NCBI GenBank assembly: GCA_008501565.1
Contig: QQUL01000006.1
Span: 1-18,248, forward strand
DNA length: 18,248 bases
Origin: Armatimonadota bacterium
GTDB lineage: Bacteria; Actinomycetota; Acidimicrobiia; Spongiisociales; UBA5794
Reading direction: 5' to 3'
Shown: positions 1-5,886 of the stretch, in pieces
Layout of the letters: the number at the start of each line of letters is the position of its first letter
How positions within the stretch are numbered: the stretch's first letter is position 1
Translations under genes and position numbers: made by a program
The notes under the pieces: generated by a model
Told to the model about the DNA's origin: nothing
Seen by the model: only the letters and a program-made list of their open reading frames with translations
The model's database searches: none

Positions 1-400
1 AGGTGCGTTTGATGAAGACGGTGCCGGTGAAAACCCCGGCGATTCGTCCATCATCACGGGTGACATCGACGCGATAGGTGGCAAGCGATCGGCTGCGAGT
101 CATTTCCGTCGCAACCGCGGTGAGCGTGTCACCAACGGTGGTGCCTGACGTGATGGCGAGGTGCGTATCGACTGCCACCGCATCTTCGGGGTATGCGTTC
201 GAAGCGAGGGAGAACGCACAGTCGGCGATTGAGAACACGACCCCGCCGTGGGTTCCGCCCAGAAAGTTGACCTGATCCTCCCTGACCACCATCGATACAG
301 AAACGGTCGTATCGGTGATCTCACCGAGCCGATACCCCTGCGCTCTTGCATACGGATCCTTGTCAAAGGCAGTAGTGATCTCAGCAACGCGGTCGCTCAT
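1..400 (-). CDS. PaaI-like hotdog-fold thioesterase (C-terminus cut by window edge)
   Basis: Reverse-strand frame opening with ATG at 400 and still open at base 1; 133 residues are visible, close to the usual 130-150 for the family. Residues 45-65 carry the hotdog thioesterase signature: N-F-L-G-G-T-H-G-G followed by F-S-I-A-D-x-A-F, the Asn/HGG helix typical of PaaI-type acyl-CoA thioesterases. The C-terminal part (VDVTRDDGRIAGVFTGTVF) fits the last strands of the fold. Family members hydrolyse acyl-CoA, often phenylacetyl-CoA-type or other aromatic thioesters, in the cytoplasm; the substrate here cannot be told. There is no Shine-Dalgarno sequence. A TAATCT box ends 7 nt before the ATG, which suggests leaderless translation. 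Its operon partners lie outside the window. Confidence 0.85.
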   Translation of the reverse strand, partial: MSDRVAEITTAFDKDPYARAQGYRLGEITDTTVSVSMVVREDQVNFLGGTHGGVVFSIADCAFSLASNAYPEDAVAVDTHLAITSGTTVGDTLTAVATEMTRSRSLATYRVDVTRDDGRIAGVFTGTVFIKRT

Positions 401-407
401 GACCGGG

Positions 408-413
408 AGATTA
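408..413 (-). promoter_or_regulatory. Candidate -10 box for leaderless thioesterase mRNA
   Basis: TAATCT on the minus strand, followed by 7 nt and then the ATG at 400. It fits the TANNNT -10 form, and no Shine-Dalgarno sequence is present. No clear -35 box was seen. Confidence 0.4.
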
Positions 414-465
414 GCGACGGCCAAACCAGAGGGCCCACCCCGTGGCATCGGAGCGGACCCTCAAG

Positions 466-493
466 GTCTGACGCCTGATGTCCGACGTCCGAT
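466..493. repeat. Degenerate heptamer tandem repeat (GTCTGAC-like), intergenic
   Basis: Four consecutive 7-mers read GTCTGAC, GCCTGAT, GTCCGAC, GTCCGAT, and a weaker fifth is CTCCGCT (494-500). The array ends against the stop codon (500-502) of the secreted-protein gene. It is the reverse-complement family of the cleaner array at 5328-5369 inside the DivIVA-like gene. Confidence 0.65.
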
Positions 494-499
494 CTCCGC

Positions 500-1246
500 T
501 CAGTCTCCGATCGCTTCCTTGATCGCTCTGCAGGCACTCTTGAGCGCTTCCACAGCGTCGCGGATGTCGCGTCTGCCCTGGTCGAGCGCCGCCTTGCCGG
601 CCTGGAGCATCGACTTGGCAGGCTCCTCCCAGTCCGCCGCGGACAGGCCGATGACCCGGTCCGCCACAGGTACCGCCCCGTTGCTCACCGCATCGATCTC
701 ATCCCTCGCGACGTCGAGGAAGCGGCGAGCCTCCGTCATGTCGAAGCCAGCGTCCTCTGCGCGTTCGATTGCCTCAAGGACCTTTGCTGCGCCACCGGTG
801 AGGCGAACCACACCGTCTGCCATCCGATCCGAGACGATGACCTCATGCGACTTGGGGAGTATCACGAGGAAGACCCGGTAGTCGGTCGCGATCAGGGGGG
901 TGAGCTCCCTCAGCTCTTTCCAGGTCTCGGCGTCCTCGATCTGTCGGCCAAGCGCCGTGAGCCCAGCCTCGGCCCTGGCGTAGTCGCCGGCGAGTTGTCG
1001 CTTGTGTGAGTCCGTGACGTGCTTGCTCGCCGACACCCTCGCGTCGATCCGGTCCAGTGCCTTGAGCCTTCGTGTGATCGCGACAGCGGCCCGCTCCTTG
1101 GCCTTTTCGATCGCGTGCGGATGTTCACGATCCTCGACGGTCGGGTTGGCGCCATCGGGGGCGTCTTGGGCAAGTGCCACCTGGGGCAGGAGTCCCAGCA
1201 TCGCAATGGCAGCAGCCAGGGCCAGTAGTTTGCGTGTTCGTTTCAT
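500..1246 (-). CDS. Secreted alpha-helical protein of unknown function
   Basis: 248 residues. An N-terminal Sec signal peptide is clear: basic MKRTRK, a hydrophobic core (LLALAAAIAMLGLLPQVAL) and a likely signal peptidase I site after A-L-A around residue 26. The mature protein is charged, Ala-rich and predicted mostly helical, with stretches such as AIEKAKERAAVAITRRLKAL and a C-terminal DIRDAVEALKSACRAIKEAI. I recognise no enzyme motif. The start overlaps the stop of the upstream lipoprotein gene by ATGA, so the two are translationally coupled and their products probably act together outside the membrane. A heptamer repeat lies directly after the stop. Function unknown. Confidence 0.8.
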   Translation of the reverse strand: MKRTRKLLALAAAIAMLGLLPQVALAQDAPDGANPTVEDREHPHAIEKAKERAAVAITRRLKALDRIDARVSASKHVTDSHKRQLAGDYARAEAGLTALGRQIEDAETWKELRELTPLIATDYRVFLVILPKSHEVIVSDRMADGVVRLTGGAAKVLEAIERAEDAGFDMTEARRFLDVARDEIDAVSNGAVPVADRVIGLSAADWEEPAKSMLQAGKAALDQGRRDIRDAVEALKSACRAIKEAIGD

Positions 1247-1704
1247 TCTTCGACATCTCCTTCGTCGTTGTCGAAACTGTCTTCGAGGTCGTTTAATTCG
1301 CCGTCGATGTCGCCGAGCAGATCGTCGAGATCGGCCAGGAGCGCATCAAGATCCGACAGATCGAGCTCCGCGTCCGCGCCGGTGCTCTGTTCGGGCTGTT
1401 CGCCGTCCTCAGATGCGAGAGCTGCTTCGTCGGCCGGGGTGGGGGCATCTACGGTCGTCGTGGTTGTCTCGTTCAAGCCACTACCGGGATCCGCAGTCCC
1501 TGGGGCAACTGACGAAACCGATTGTTGGGGAGTTGGCGGTGCCGAAGCGACGGGTTGTTCGGCGTTCGGGATGCCTAGTTGGACGAGATTGTCAGTGGAC
1601 GTCGTCGTGACAGCCGCGGGCGATGGACTGCATCCGGTTGCGACGACGACCGCCAACCCGACGAGCAGGCCCGCCGGTGTGATGGATGGTGGTTTTCTGA
1701 ACAT
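1243..1704 (-). CDS. Short acidic lipoprotein of unknown function
   Basis: 153 residues. The N-terminus has a hydrophobic segment (GLLVGLAVVVATG) ending in a Cys at about residue 25 in A-T-G-C, a slightly atypical lipobox. A Thr/Ser/Pro-rich low-complexity linker follows (including a run of five Thr), as is common for actinobacterial lipoproteins. The C-terminus is strongly acidic and Leu/Asp-periodic (DLSDLDALLADLDDLLGDIDGELNDLED), likely an amphipathic helix. No domain is recognised. The stop overlaps the next gene's start by 4 nt. An inverted repeat TGGCAC/GTGCCA overlaps the start codon. Probably an extracytoplasmic partner of the coupled secreted protein; that is inference. Confidence 0.75.
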   Translation of the reverse strand: MFRKPPSITPAGLLVGLAVVVATGCSPSPAAVTTTSTDNLVQLGIPNAEQPVASAPPTPQQSVSSVAPGTADPGSGLNETTTTTVDAPTPADEAALASEDGEQPEQSTGADAELDLSDLDALLADLDDLLGDIDGELNDLEDSFDNDEGDVEE

Positions 1705-1719
1705 GGCACAAGCGTGCCA
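1704..1719 (-). promoter_or_regulatory. Inverted repeat overlapping the lipoprotein start codon
   Basis: On the minus strand TGGCAC-GCTT-GTGCCA, where the final A is the first base of the ATG. The 6-bp arms and 4-nt loop could be an operator or a hairpin that hides the ribosome site. No Shine-Dalgarno sequence is seen between it and the ATG. Confidence 0.35.
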
Positions 1720-1798
1720 ATCCGATCACGACACACCATGAGGACAACATGAAAGAAACCTAAGAAATGTGTGAAGAGACGACGAGCAAATACCGGCG

Positions 1799-2404
1799 CT
1801 AGAGGCCTTCGTTGCTCCGGGTCTTGTCGACCAGTTTCCATGCGGCGGGGAGGAGGAGGCCGGCGAGGACGACTTTGATGATGTCGCCGATCACGAAGGG
1901 TGTGAATCCCGCGGCTAATGCTCCGGTCATGGTGTCGATCGAATCGACGCTTGCCATCAACCACGGAACCCCGAACAGATAGATCACGGCGTTTCCAGCG
2001 AGGAATGCCGGGATAGCGCTGGCGACGGTTCGGTCCTGGCCGCGCTCAGCGAGCGCACCGACCACCCATGCAGCGACGATGAACCCGATCAGATACCCAC
2101 CGGTCGCCCCGGTCGCGGCCTCCCAGCCTCCGCTCGCATCGGCGTAGAACGGAAGCCCGATCGCTCCCATCGCCCAGTAGATCGCCTGGGATCCGGCACC
2201 CATTCGCGATCCGAGGGCCGCACCCGAAAGCAGGACCACGAACGTCTGTCCGGTGATCGGCACGGGTGTTCCCGGCACCGCAAACTTGATCTGTGCCGCC
2301 AGCGCTGTGAGGAGCGCAAATCCGACCATGAGAGCGATCGTGTTGACGGTCGAGCGGGGCACCACAACCTGTGCGATCGTCCGCGACGGGTAGGTGGTCT
2401 GCAT
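1799..2404 (-). CDS. bioY: BioY, biotin-binding S component of an ECF transporter
   Basis: 201 residues, about six membrane helices, the usual BioY size. Diagnostic stretches are P-V-P-I-T-G-Q-T-F-V-V-L-L-S-G (around 47-61), the A-T-G-A-T-G-G-Y-L-I-G-F loop, G-N-A-V-I-Y-L-F-G-V-P-W and F-V-I-G-D-I-I-K near the C-terminus, with the Asp/Lys pair of the family. BioY captures biotin at the membrane and normally works with an energising EcfAA'T module. Those genes are not in this window, so it either uses a shared module elsewhere or works alone. GGAGG lies 5 nt before the ATG, which fixes the start. Divergent from the sortase gene, 64 bp away. Confidence 0.9.
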   Translation of the reverse strand: MQTTYPSRTIAQVVVPRSTVNTIALMVGFALLTALAAQIKFAVPGTPVPITGQTFVVLLSGAALGSRMGAGSQAIYWAMGAIGLPFYADASGGWEAATGATGGYLIGFIVAAWVVGALAERGQDRTVASAIPAFLAGNAVIYLFGVPWLMASVDSIDTMTGALAAGFTPFVIGDIIKVVLAGLLLPAAWKLVDKTRSNEGL

Positions 2405-2416
2405 GTGGTCCTCCGC

Positions 2417-2440
2417 TGTAGATGTAGATTCGGGTGTAGC
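2417..2440. promoter_or_regulatory. Phased TGTAG repeats in the bioY/sortase divergent gap
   Basis: TGTAGA at 2417, TGTAGA at 2423 and TGTAGC at 2435 fall on a 6-base phase directly upstream of the bioY Shine-Dalgarno sequence. Possible operator for bioY. It does not match the biotin-regulator boxes I know (BirA, BioQ), so the role is a guess. Confidence 0.25.
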
Positions 2441-2468
2441 TCAGACGTCTTCGCGCCGATTGTTAGAG

Positions 2469-3023
2469 ATGAGACTGATTCGCCACTCTATTCGTTTCAC
2501 GCTCGCCGCGGTCGTCATCGTGGTGGTGGCGGGCCCTGCCTCGGCTGGTTCAGTCCCTGCCGGATACGAACCGGGCCCTGCGCGTCAGCCCTCAAATCAC
2601 CGTTCTCAGTTGGCCGGTTGGGAGTTCAGCAACATCCGGGCTCCATCGATTGACATGGACGAACCTGTCCTGGCGGGAGTCGATGTTTCGGTGCTCAATC
2701 GGAGGGTGGGTCACTGGTCGGGAACCGCGCTCCCCGGGGAACCGGGCAACGTGGTCCTCGGTGGACATCGAACCACATGGACGCATCCGTTCCGTGAGAT
2801 CGACGAGCTGGTTCCGGGTGACATCATCTACATGACTGATGCCGCTGGGGCCGATGTCATGTATCGGGTGCGCGAGACCATGGTGGTCGAACCGAGCGAT
2901 GTGTGGATCACCTACGACCAGGGCTCCCCGACGTTGACGCTCTTTGCATGCCATCCGATGGGATCCTCTCGTTTCCGTATCGTGGTCGTCGCTGATCTGG
3001 TGTCAACCCAACGGATGGCCTAG
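2469..3023 (+). CDS. Class E-type sortase (transpeptidase)
   Basis: 184 residues from ATG 2469. An in-frame GTG at 2394 would give a non-hydrophobic extension running into bioY and is rejected. Residues 5-26 form a signal peptide or anchor (RHSIRFTLAAVVIVVVAGPASA). The sortase core follows: catalytic His100 in N-V-V-L-G-G-H-R-T, catalytic Cys161 in T-L-T-L-F-A-C-H-P, and a C-terminal Arg (R168 or R170) in S-S-R-F-R-I-V-V. The TLxxCHP form is typical of actinobacterial class E enzymes, which join secreted proteins with LAXTG-like signals to the cell wall. No substrate with a sorting signal is encoded in the window. It is shorter than many class E sortases because the N-terminal cytoplasmic region is minimal. 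Confidence 0.88.
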   Translation: MRLIRHSIRFTLAAVVIVVVAGPASAGSVPAGYEPGPARQPSNHRSQLAGWEFSNIRAPSIDMDEPVLAGVDVSVLNRRVGHWSGTALPGEPGNVVLGGHRTTWTHPFREIDELVPGDIIYMTDAAGADVMYRVRETMVVEPSDVWITYDQGSPTLTLFACHPMGSSRFRIVVVADLVSTQRMA

Positions 3024-3028
3024 TCGAT

Positions 3029-3045
3029 GGCCCAGGAGACGGGCC
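3029..3045 (+). terminator. Weak hairpin after the sortase gene
   Basis: GGCCC at 3029-3033 pairs with GGGCC at 3041-3045 around a 7-nt loop, 5 nt after the sortase stop. There is no T-run, so a terminator role is weakly supported. Confidence 0.25.
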
Positions 3046-3086
3046 GTTCCGAGGTGGCGCTGCTGCCCTCTATTGTGACGCACCGG

Positions 3087-3092
3087 TAACCT
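3087..3092 (+). promoter_or_regulatory. Candidate -10 box for leaderless YlbL-like mRNA
   Basis: TAACCT, then 6 nt, then ATG 3099, with no Shine-Dalgarno sequence. Same layout as the two next plus-strand genes. No convincing -35. Confidence 0.4.
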
Positions 3093-3098
3093 CGCTCC

Positions 3099-4190
3099 AT
3101 GGATTCTCCGACCCACGGCACTGAGCTGCAAGATCCGTTTGATACGGTTCCGCCGTCGATGCGGCCACCGGCCAAGTATCCGAAGTGGCCGTTCTATCTC
3201 GCTGGGTCTCTGGTTGCCGTCGGAATTGCGATCGCGATCCTTCTGACGATCACGCTGCCGTATTACGCGGTCAGTCCCGGCCCGGTCTACGACACCTCTG
3301 ACTTCGTGACGGTGGATGGCGGGCACATCTCGGAGAACGGCGAACTGTTCTTCCTCACGGTTTCGCTCAAAGAGGCGAACGTCTTTGAGTGGGCAGCGGC
3401 CCAGCTCGACGAACGGGTCGAGCTGGCGAAGGTGGAGGCATACCGACCACCCGATGTGTCTGAGGAGCAGCTGCGGCGCGAGAGTCTCGCACTGATGAGC
3501 CAGTCGAAGCAGGATGCGATCTACGTGGCCCTGACGAAGCTTGGCTATGAAGTCACGCTGATTGGAACGGGCGCACTTGTCATTGACACGATCCCCGATT
3601 CGGCTGCCGACGGGGTACTGGAGCCCAACGACATCATCATCGAGATGGACGGTGAGACAGTCGCCTTCCGTTCCGACGTCCTCAGCATCCTCGCCCCGAA
3701 GAGCGTTGGGGACCCTGTTCGAGTCACCGTCGAGCGGATAGACGGCGAGACCGACGAGTTCGAAGTCGACGACTTCGAGTTGATCCTCGGGCCCCACACT
3801 GACGACCCGCCGAAACCGATGATGGGTGTGCTGCTCGACAACAACGAACCGATCGTCGAGTTCCCGGTCGATGTCCAGATCGATTCGCAGAACATCGGTG
3901 GACCTTCAGCGGGCCTGATGTTCACACTCCAGATCATGGATCAGCTGACCCCTGAGCCGCTCACGCACGGAAAGCGGATTGCGGGAACGGGTTCGATCCA
4001 TCTTGACGAAACCGTGGGAGCCATCGGTGGAATCCACCAGAAGGTGTTCGGAGCCATCGACGCGGGGGCGGTCGCGGTCCTTGTCCCTGCCGGAAACTAC
4101 GACGAAGCCGTTGTCGCTGCTGCCGGTCGCATCACGGTTGTCCGGGTGGAGACGGTCGACGACGCCCTTGAGTTCCTCGAGACGCTGTAA
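3099..4190 (+). CDS. Membrane-anchored PDZ / Lon-like serine protease, YlbL family
   Basis: 363 residues. A short cytoplasmic N-terminus is followed by one membrane helix (about 30-54, WPFYLAGSLVAVGIAIAILL) and the family-typical Y-Y-A-V-S-P-G-P-V-Y just after it. A PDZ domain lies at about 150-225 (including D-T-I-P-D-S-A-A-D-G-V-L-E-P-N-D-I-I). A Lon-type S16 protease domain runs to the end. The Ser-Lys dyad is visible: Ser270 in G-G-P-S-A-G and Lys315 in G-G-I-H-Q-K, 45 residues apart as in Lon. There is no ATPase domain, so it should cut unfolded or regulatory extracytoplasmic proteins. M. tuberculosis Rv3194c is the same family and also sits by a UPF0182 gene; here a DivIVA-like gene lies between the two. 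Confidence 0.92.
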   Translation: MDSPTHGTELQDPFDTVPPSMRPPAKYPKWPFYLAGSLVAVGIAIAILLTITLPYYAVSPGPVYDTSDFVTVDGGHISENGELFFLTVSLKEANVFEWAAAQLDERVELAKVEAYRPPDVSEEQLRRESLALMSQSKQDAIYVALTKLGYEVTLIGTGALVIDTIPDSAADGVLEPNDIIIEMDGETVAFRSDVLSILAPKSVGDPVRVTVERIDGETDEFEVDDFELILGPHTDDPPKPMMGVLLDNNEPIVEFPVDVQIDSQNIGGPSAGLMFTLQIMDQLTPEPLTHGKRIAGTGSIHLDETVGAIGGIHQKVFGAIDAGAVAVLVPAGNYDEAVVAAAGRITVVRVETVDDALEFLETL

Positions 4191-4216
4191 TCCGCGGACA
4201 CCAGCGGGTCAGCCGG

Positions 4217-4222
4217 TAGCCT
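4217..4222 (+). promoter_or_regulatory. Candidate -10 box for leaderless DivIVA-like mRNA
   Basis: TAGCCT, then 7 nt, then ATG 4230. A possible -35 is CGGACA (4195-4200) with a 16-nt spacer. No Shine-Dalgarno sequence. Confidence 0.45.
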
Positions 4223-4229
4223 GCCAGCC

Positions 4230-5816
4230 ATGGCGGATGAAGTGAGCCCGAGCCAGGCGCGGGCGCGCCAATTCGACGTCGTTCGACGTGGATATGACCG
4301 CGCTCAGGTCGATTCATACATTGAGGAACTGTCCTCGCTCCTCGACGACCTCCAGGCGGCGGCGAGTGAGGCTGAGGCGTCTGCACTCGCCATCGGCATC
4401 GATGACCCCCAGGCTCTGGCGAACGAACTCGGCCGCATAGGGGGCGAGGTCAGCGCCGTCCTCGAAGCAGCCAGAGCCGCCGCGGAGGGGCTACGGAAGC
4501 GAGCATCAAAGGACGCCGAGGACTGGCGGAAGAAGGCCGAATCCGAATCCGGAGCGATGCTTGAGGATGCGATCGAACAGAGCCAGTCGATGCGCGCCGC
4601 AGCTTGGAATGAGGGCACATCGATGCTGTCTTCTGCGGTGGGTGCCGCAAGGGCCATCATGGATCAGGCACAGGAAGACGCGATGTTCATGCGAGCCGAA
4701 GCCGAGCGCGACGCGCTCCGGCTGACGTCGGATGCCCGCCGGGATAAGGAAGAGGCGCTCCGTGCGGCACGCCAGGAGGGCGAATCGATCATCGCCGAGG
4801 CGCGGGCTGAAAGTGACGGCGTGCTGGCTGCCGCCCAGAAGCAGGCAGAAGCTGCGCAGGAACGTGCCCGGGCACTCGAGGATCGCCGATCCGAACTTCT
4901 CATGGAGCTCGAAGCAACCCGTGCATCGATCTCACATCTTGAGGAGGAGATCGACTCCCGGCGTCAGGAGCTCGAGGAACCTGAAGTGCCGGAGCAGTTT
5001 GATCCCGAGCCGAACCACATCGGAATGGACGTCGGTTCGGTCAGGATCGTCGCGCCTTCCAAGGCGGTGACGCTCAAGCCTGTCGACACCGACGAACTCG
5101 TGGCGGAAGTCTCCGCGATGCGCACAGCGGCGGCCGAAGCCGAAGCAAACCCGCCCGAACCGGTGGAACCCGAGACCGTTGCCGTCATTTCCCCGCCAGA
5201 ACCAGCGGTCGTCCCCGAGCCAGAACCCGAACCAGAGCCGCCGAGCACACCGGTGGCCAAAGAGGCCACGAGCGACGACATCGGCTCACTCTTCGCAAAA
5301 CTCAGAGACGAGGGCGAGAAAACGGACGTCAGACGTCAGACATCAGAAGTCAGAAGTCAGAATTCAGACGAAGGCGGTTCCGCCGAGGCTGAAGAGACCG
5401 AGTCTGAGGAGTCGGTGGCCGAAAGCCAAGCCGCCGAAACTCCGGAGCCTGCACCGCAGGTGGCCGCCATGCCGTCCAGCCACAATGCCGCACTCAAGAA
5501 GATCAAGAAGGCTCTGGTTGAGCTTCAGAACGAAACCCTTGAAGCCCTCCGCACGGACACGTCCTGGGTGCCTCCTGCTGGGTACGCCGACCGCTTTGAC
5601 GAGGCATTTGTCGACGTTGCCGAAGCGGCCGGATCAACATCCGGGAAGGCCGATGCGAGTGCGTTCGCCTCTGATCTCGAAGACGCCGTGACGACGGCCA
5701 TTGAAGAGGCTCGGACGGCCGGCAGGGGTGACCGAGCCGTTGCAGCCCAGGCGTCAAGGGTGTTCCGCCTCTGGAGAACCGACGAGGCCGAGCGAAGATT
5801 GCGCTCCATCGGCTGA
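4230..5816 (+). CDS. DivIVA-like coiled-coil protein with a unique C-terminal region
   Basis: 528 residues. The N-terminus (about 12-36, R-Q-F-D-V-V-R-R-G-Y-D-R-A-Q-V-D-S-Y) is the DivIVA membrane-curvature/dimer motif. A long Ala/Glu-rich coiled coil follows (about 36-250), then a Pro/Glu linker with repeated PEP units (about 300-340). Next comes a 14-residue block at 367-380 that is a pure translation of a 42-bp heptamer repeat, then an acidic stretch and a helical C-terminal domain (about 415-528) that I do not recognise. DivIVA proteins mark poles and septa and organise peptidoglycan growth. This one is far longer than Bacillus DivIVA and its repeat insertion is unusual. It lies between a YlbL-type protease and a UPF0182 protein, so a cell-envelope role is likely. 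Start codon chosen from the -10 box 7 nt upstream. Confidence 0.8.
   Translation: MADEVSPSQARARQFDVVRRGYDRAQVDSYIEELSSLLDDLQAAASEAEASALAIGIDDPQALANELGRIGGEVSAVLEAARAAAEGLRKRASKDAEDWRKKAESESGAMLEDAIEQSQSMRAAAWNEGTSMLSSAVGAARAIMDQAQEDAMFMRAEAERDALRLTSDARRDKEEALRAARQEGESIIAEARAESDGVLAAAQKQAEAAQERARALEDRRSELLMELEATRASISHLEEEIDSRRQELEEPEVPEQFDPEPNHIGMDVGSVRIVAPSKAVTLKPVDTDELVAEVSAMRTAAAEAEANPPEPVEPETVAVISPPEPAVVPEPEPEPEPPSTPVAKEATSDDIGSLFAKLRDEGEKTDVRRQTSEVRSQNSDEGGSAEAEETESEESVAESQAAETPEPAPQVAAMPSSHNAALKKIKKALVELQNETLEALRTDTSWVPPAGYADRFDEAFVDVAEAAGSTSGKADASAFASDLEDAVTTAIEEARTAGRGDRAVAAQASRVFRLWRTDEAERRLRSIG
5328..5369. repeat. Six in-frame heptamer repeats inside the DivIVA-like gene
   Basis: GTCAGAC, GTCAGAC, ATCAGAA, GTCAGAA, GTCAGAA, TTCAGAC: six exact 7-mers. 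The 42 bp encode 14 residues (VRRQTSEVRSQNSD) that begin exactly on a codon boundary (codon 367). The reverse complement gives GTCTGAC/TTCTGAC units like those at 466-493. The encoded string is unlike the flanking Glu/Ala/Pro-rich protein, which suggests an inserted repeat tolerated in a disordered linker. Confidence 0.85.
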
Positions 5817-5819
5817 TCC

Positions 5820-5876
5820 GTACGGTCCCAAGTACGGTCCGAATCGGCCGATACCTCAAGCCTGAGGCGACCGTAC
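5820..5876. repeat. Repeated and inverted GTACGGTC(C) sites before the UPF0182 gene
   Basis: GTACGGTCC occurs at 5820-5828 and 5832-5840, and the inverted GACCGTAC at 5869-5876. The second and third copies can pair as an 8-bp stem enclosing a smaller hairpin (CCTCA-AGCC-TGAGG, 5853-5866). The right arm overlaps the predicted -10 of the next gene. Could be an operator set or a terminator for the DivIVA-like gene. Confidence 0.4.
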
Positions 5877-5879
5877 ACT
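5874..5879 (+). promoter_or_regulatory. Candidate -10 box for leaderless UPF0182 mRNA
   Basis: TACACT, then 7 nt, then the GTG start at 5887. No Shine-Dalgarno sequence. Supports the GTG as start. Confidence 0.45.
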
Positions 5880-5886
5880 TGCCCTC

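Noticed and set aside
1703..1719. A sigma-54 style -24/-12 promoter (TTGGCACG-CTTG-TGCC) before the lipoprotein gene
   Set aside because: The GG/GC spacing fits, but transcription would begin inside the gene and actinobacteria generally lack sigma-54; the symmetry is better read as an inverted repeat.
3003..3797. A 264-residue open frame on the minus strand
   Set aside because: It is the shadow of the YlbL-type protease gene, Arg/His-rich with no domain, while the plus strand has clear catalytic motifs.
5328..5369. A CRISPR-like array
   Set aside because: The units are 7 bp, contiguous and without spacers; this is a short tandem repeat.
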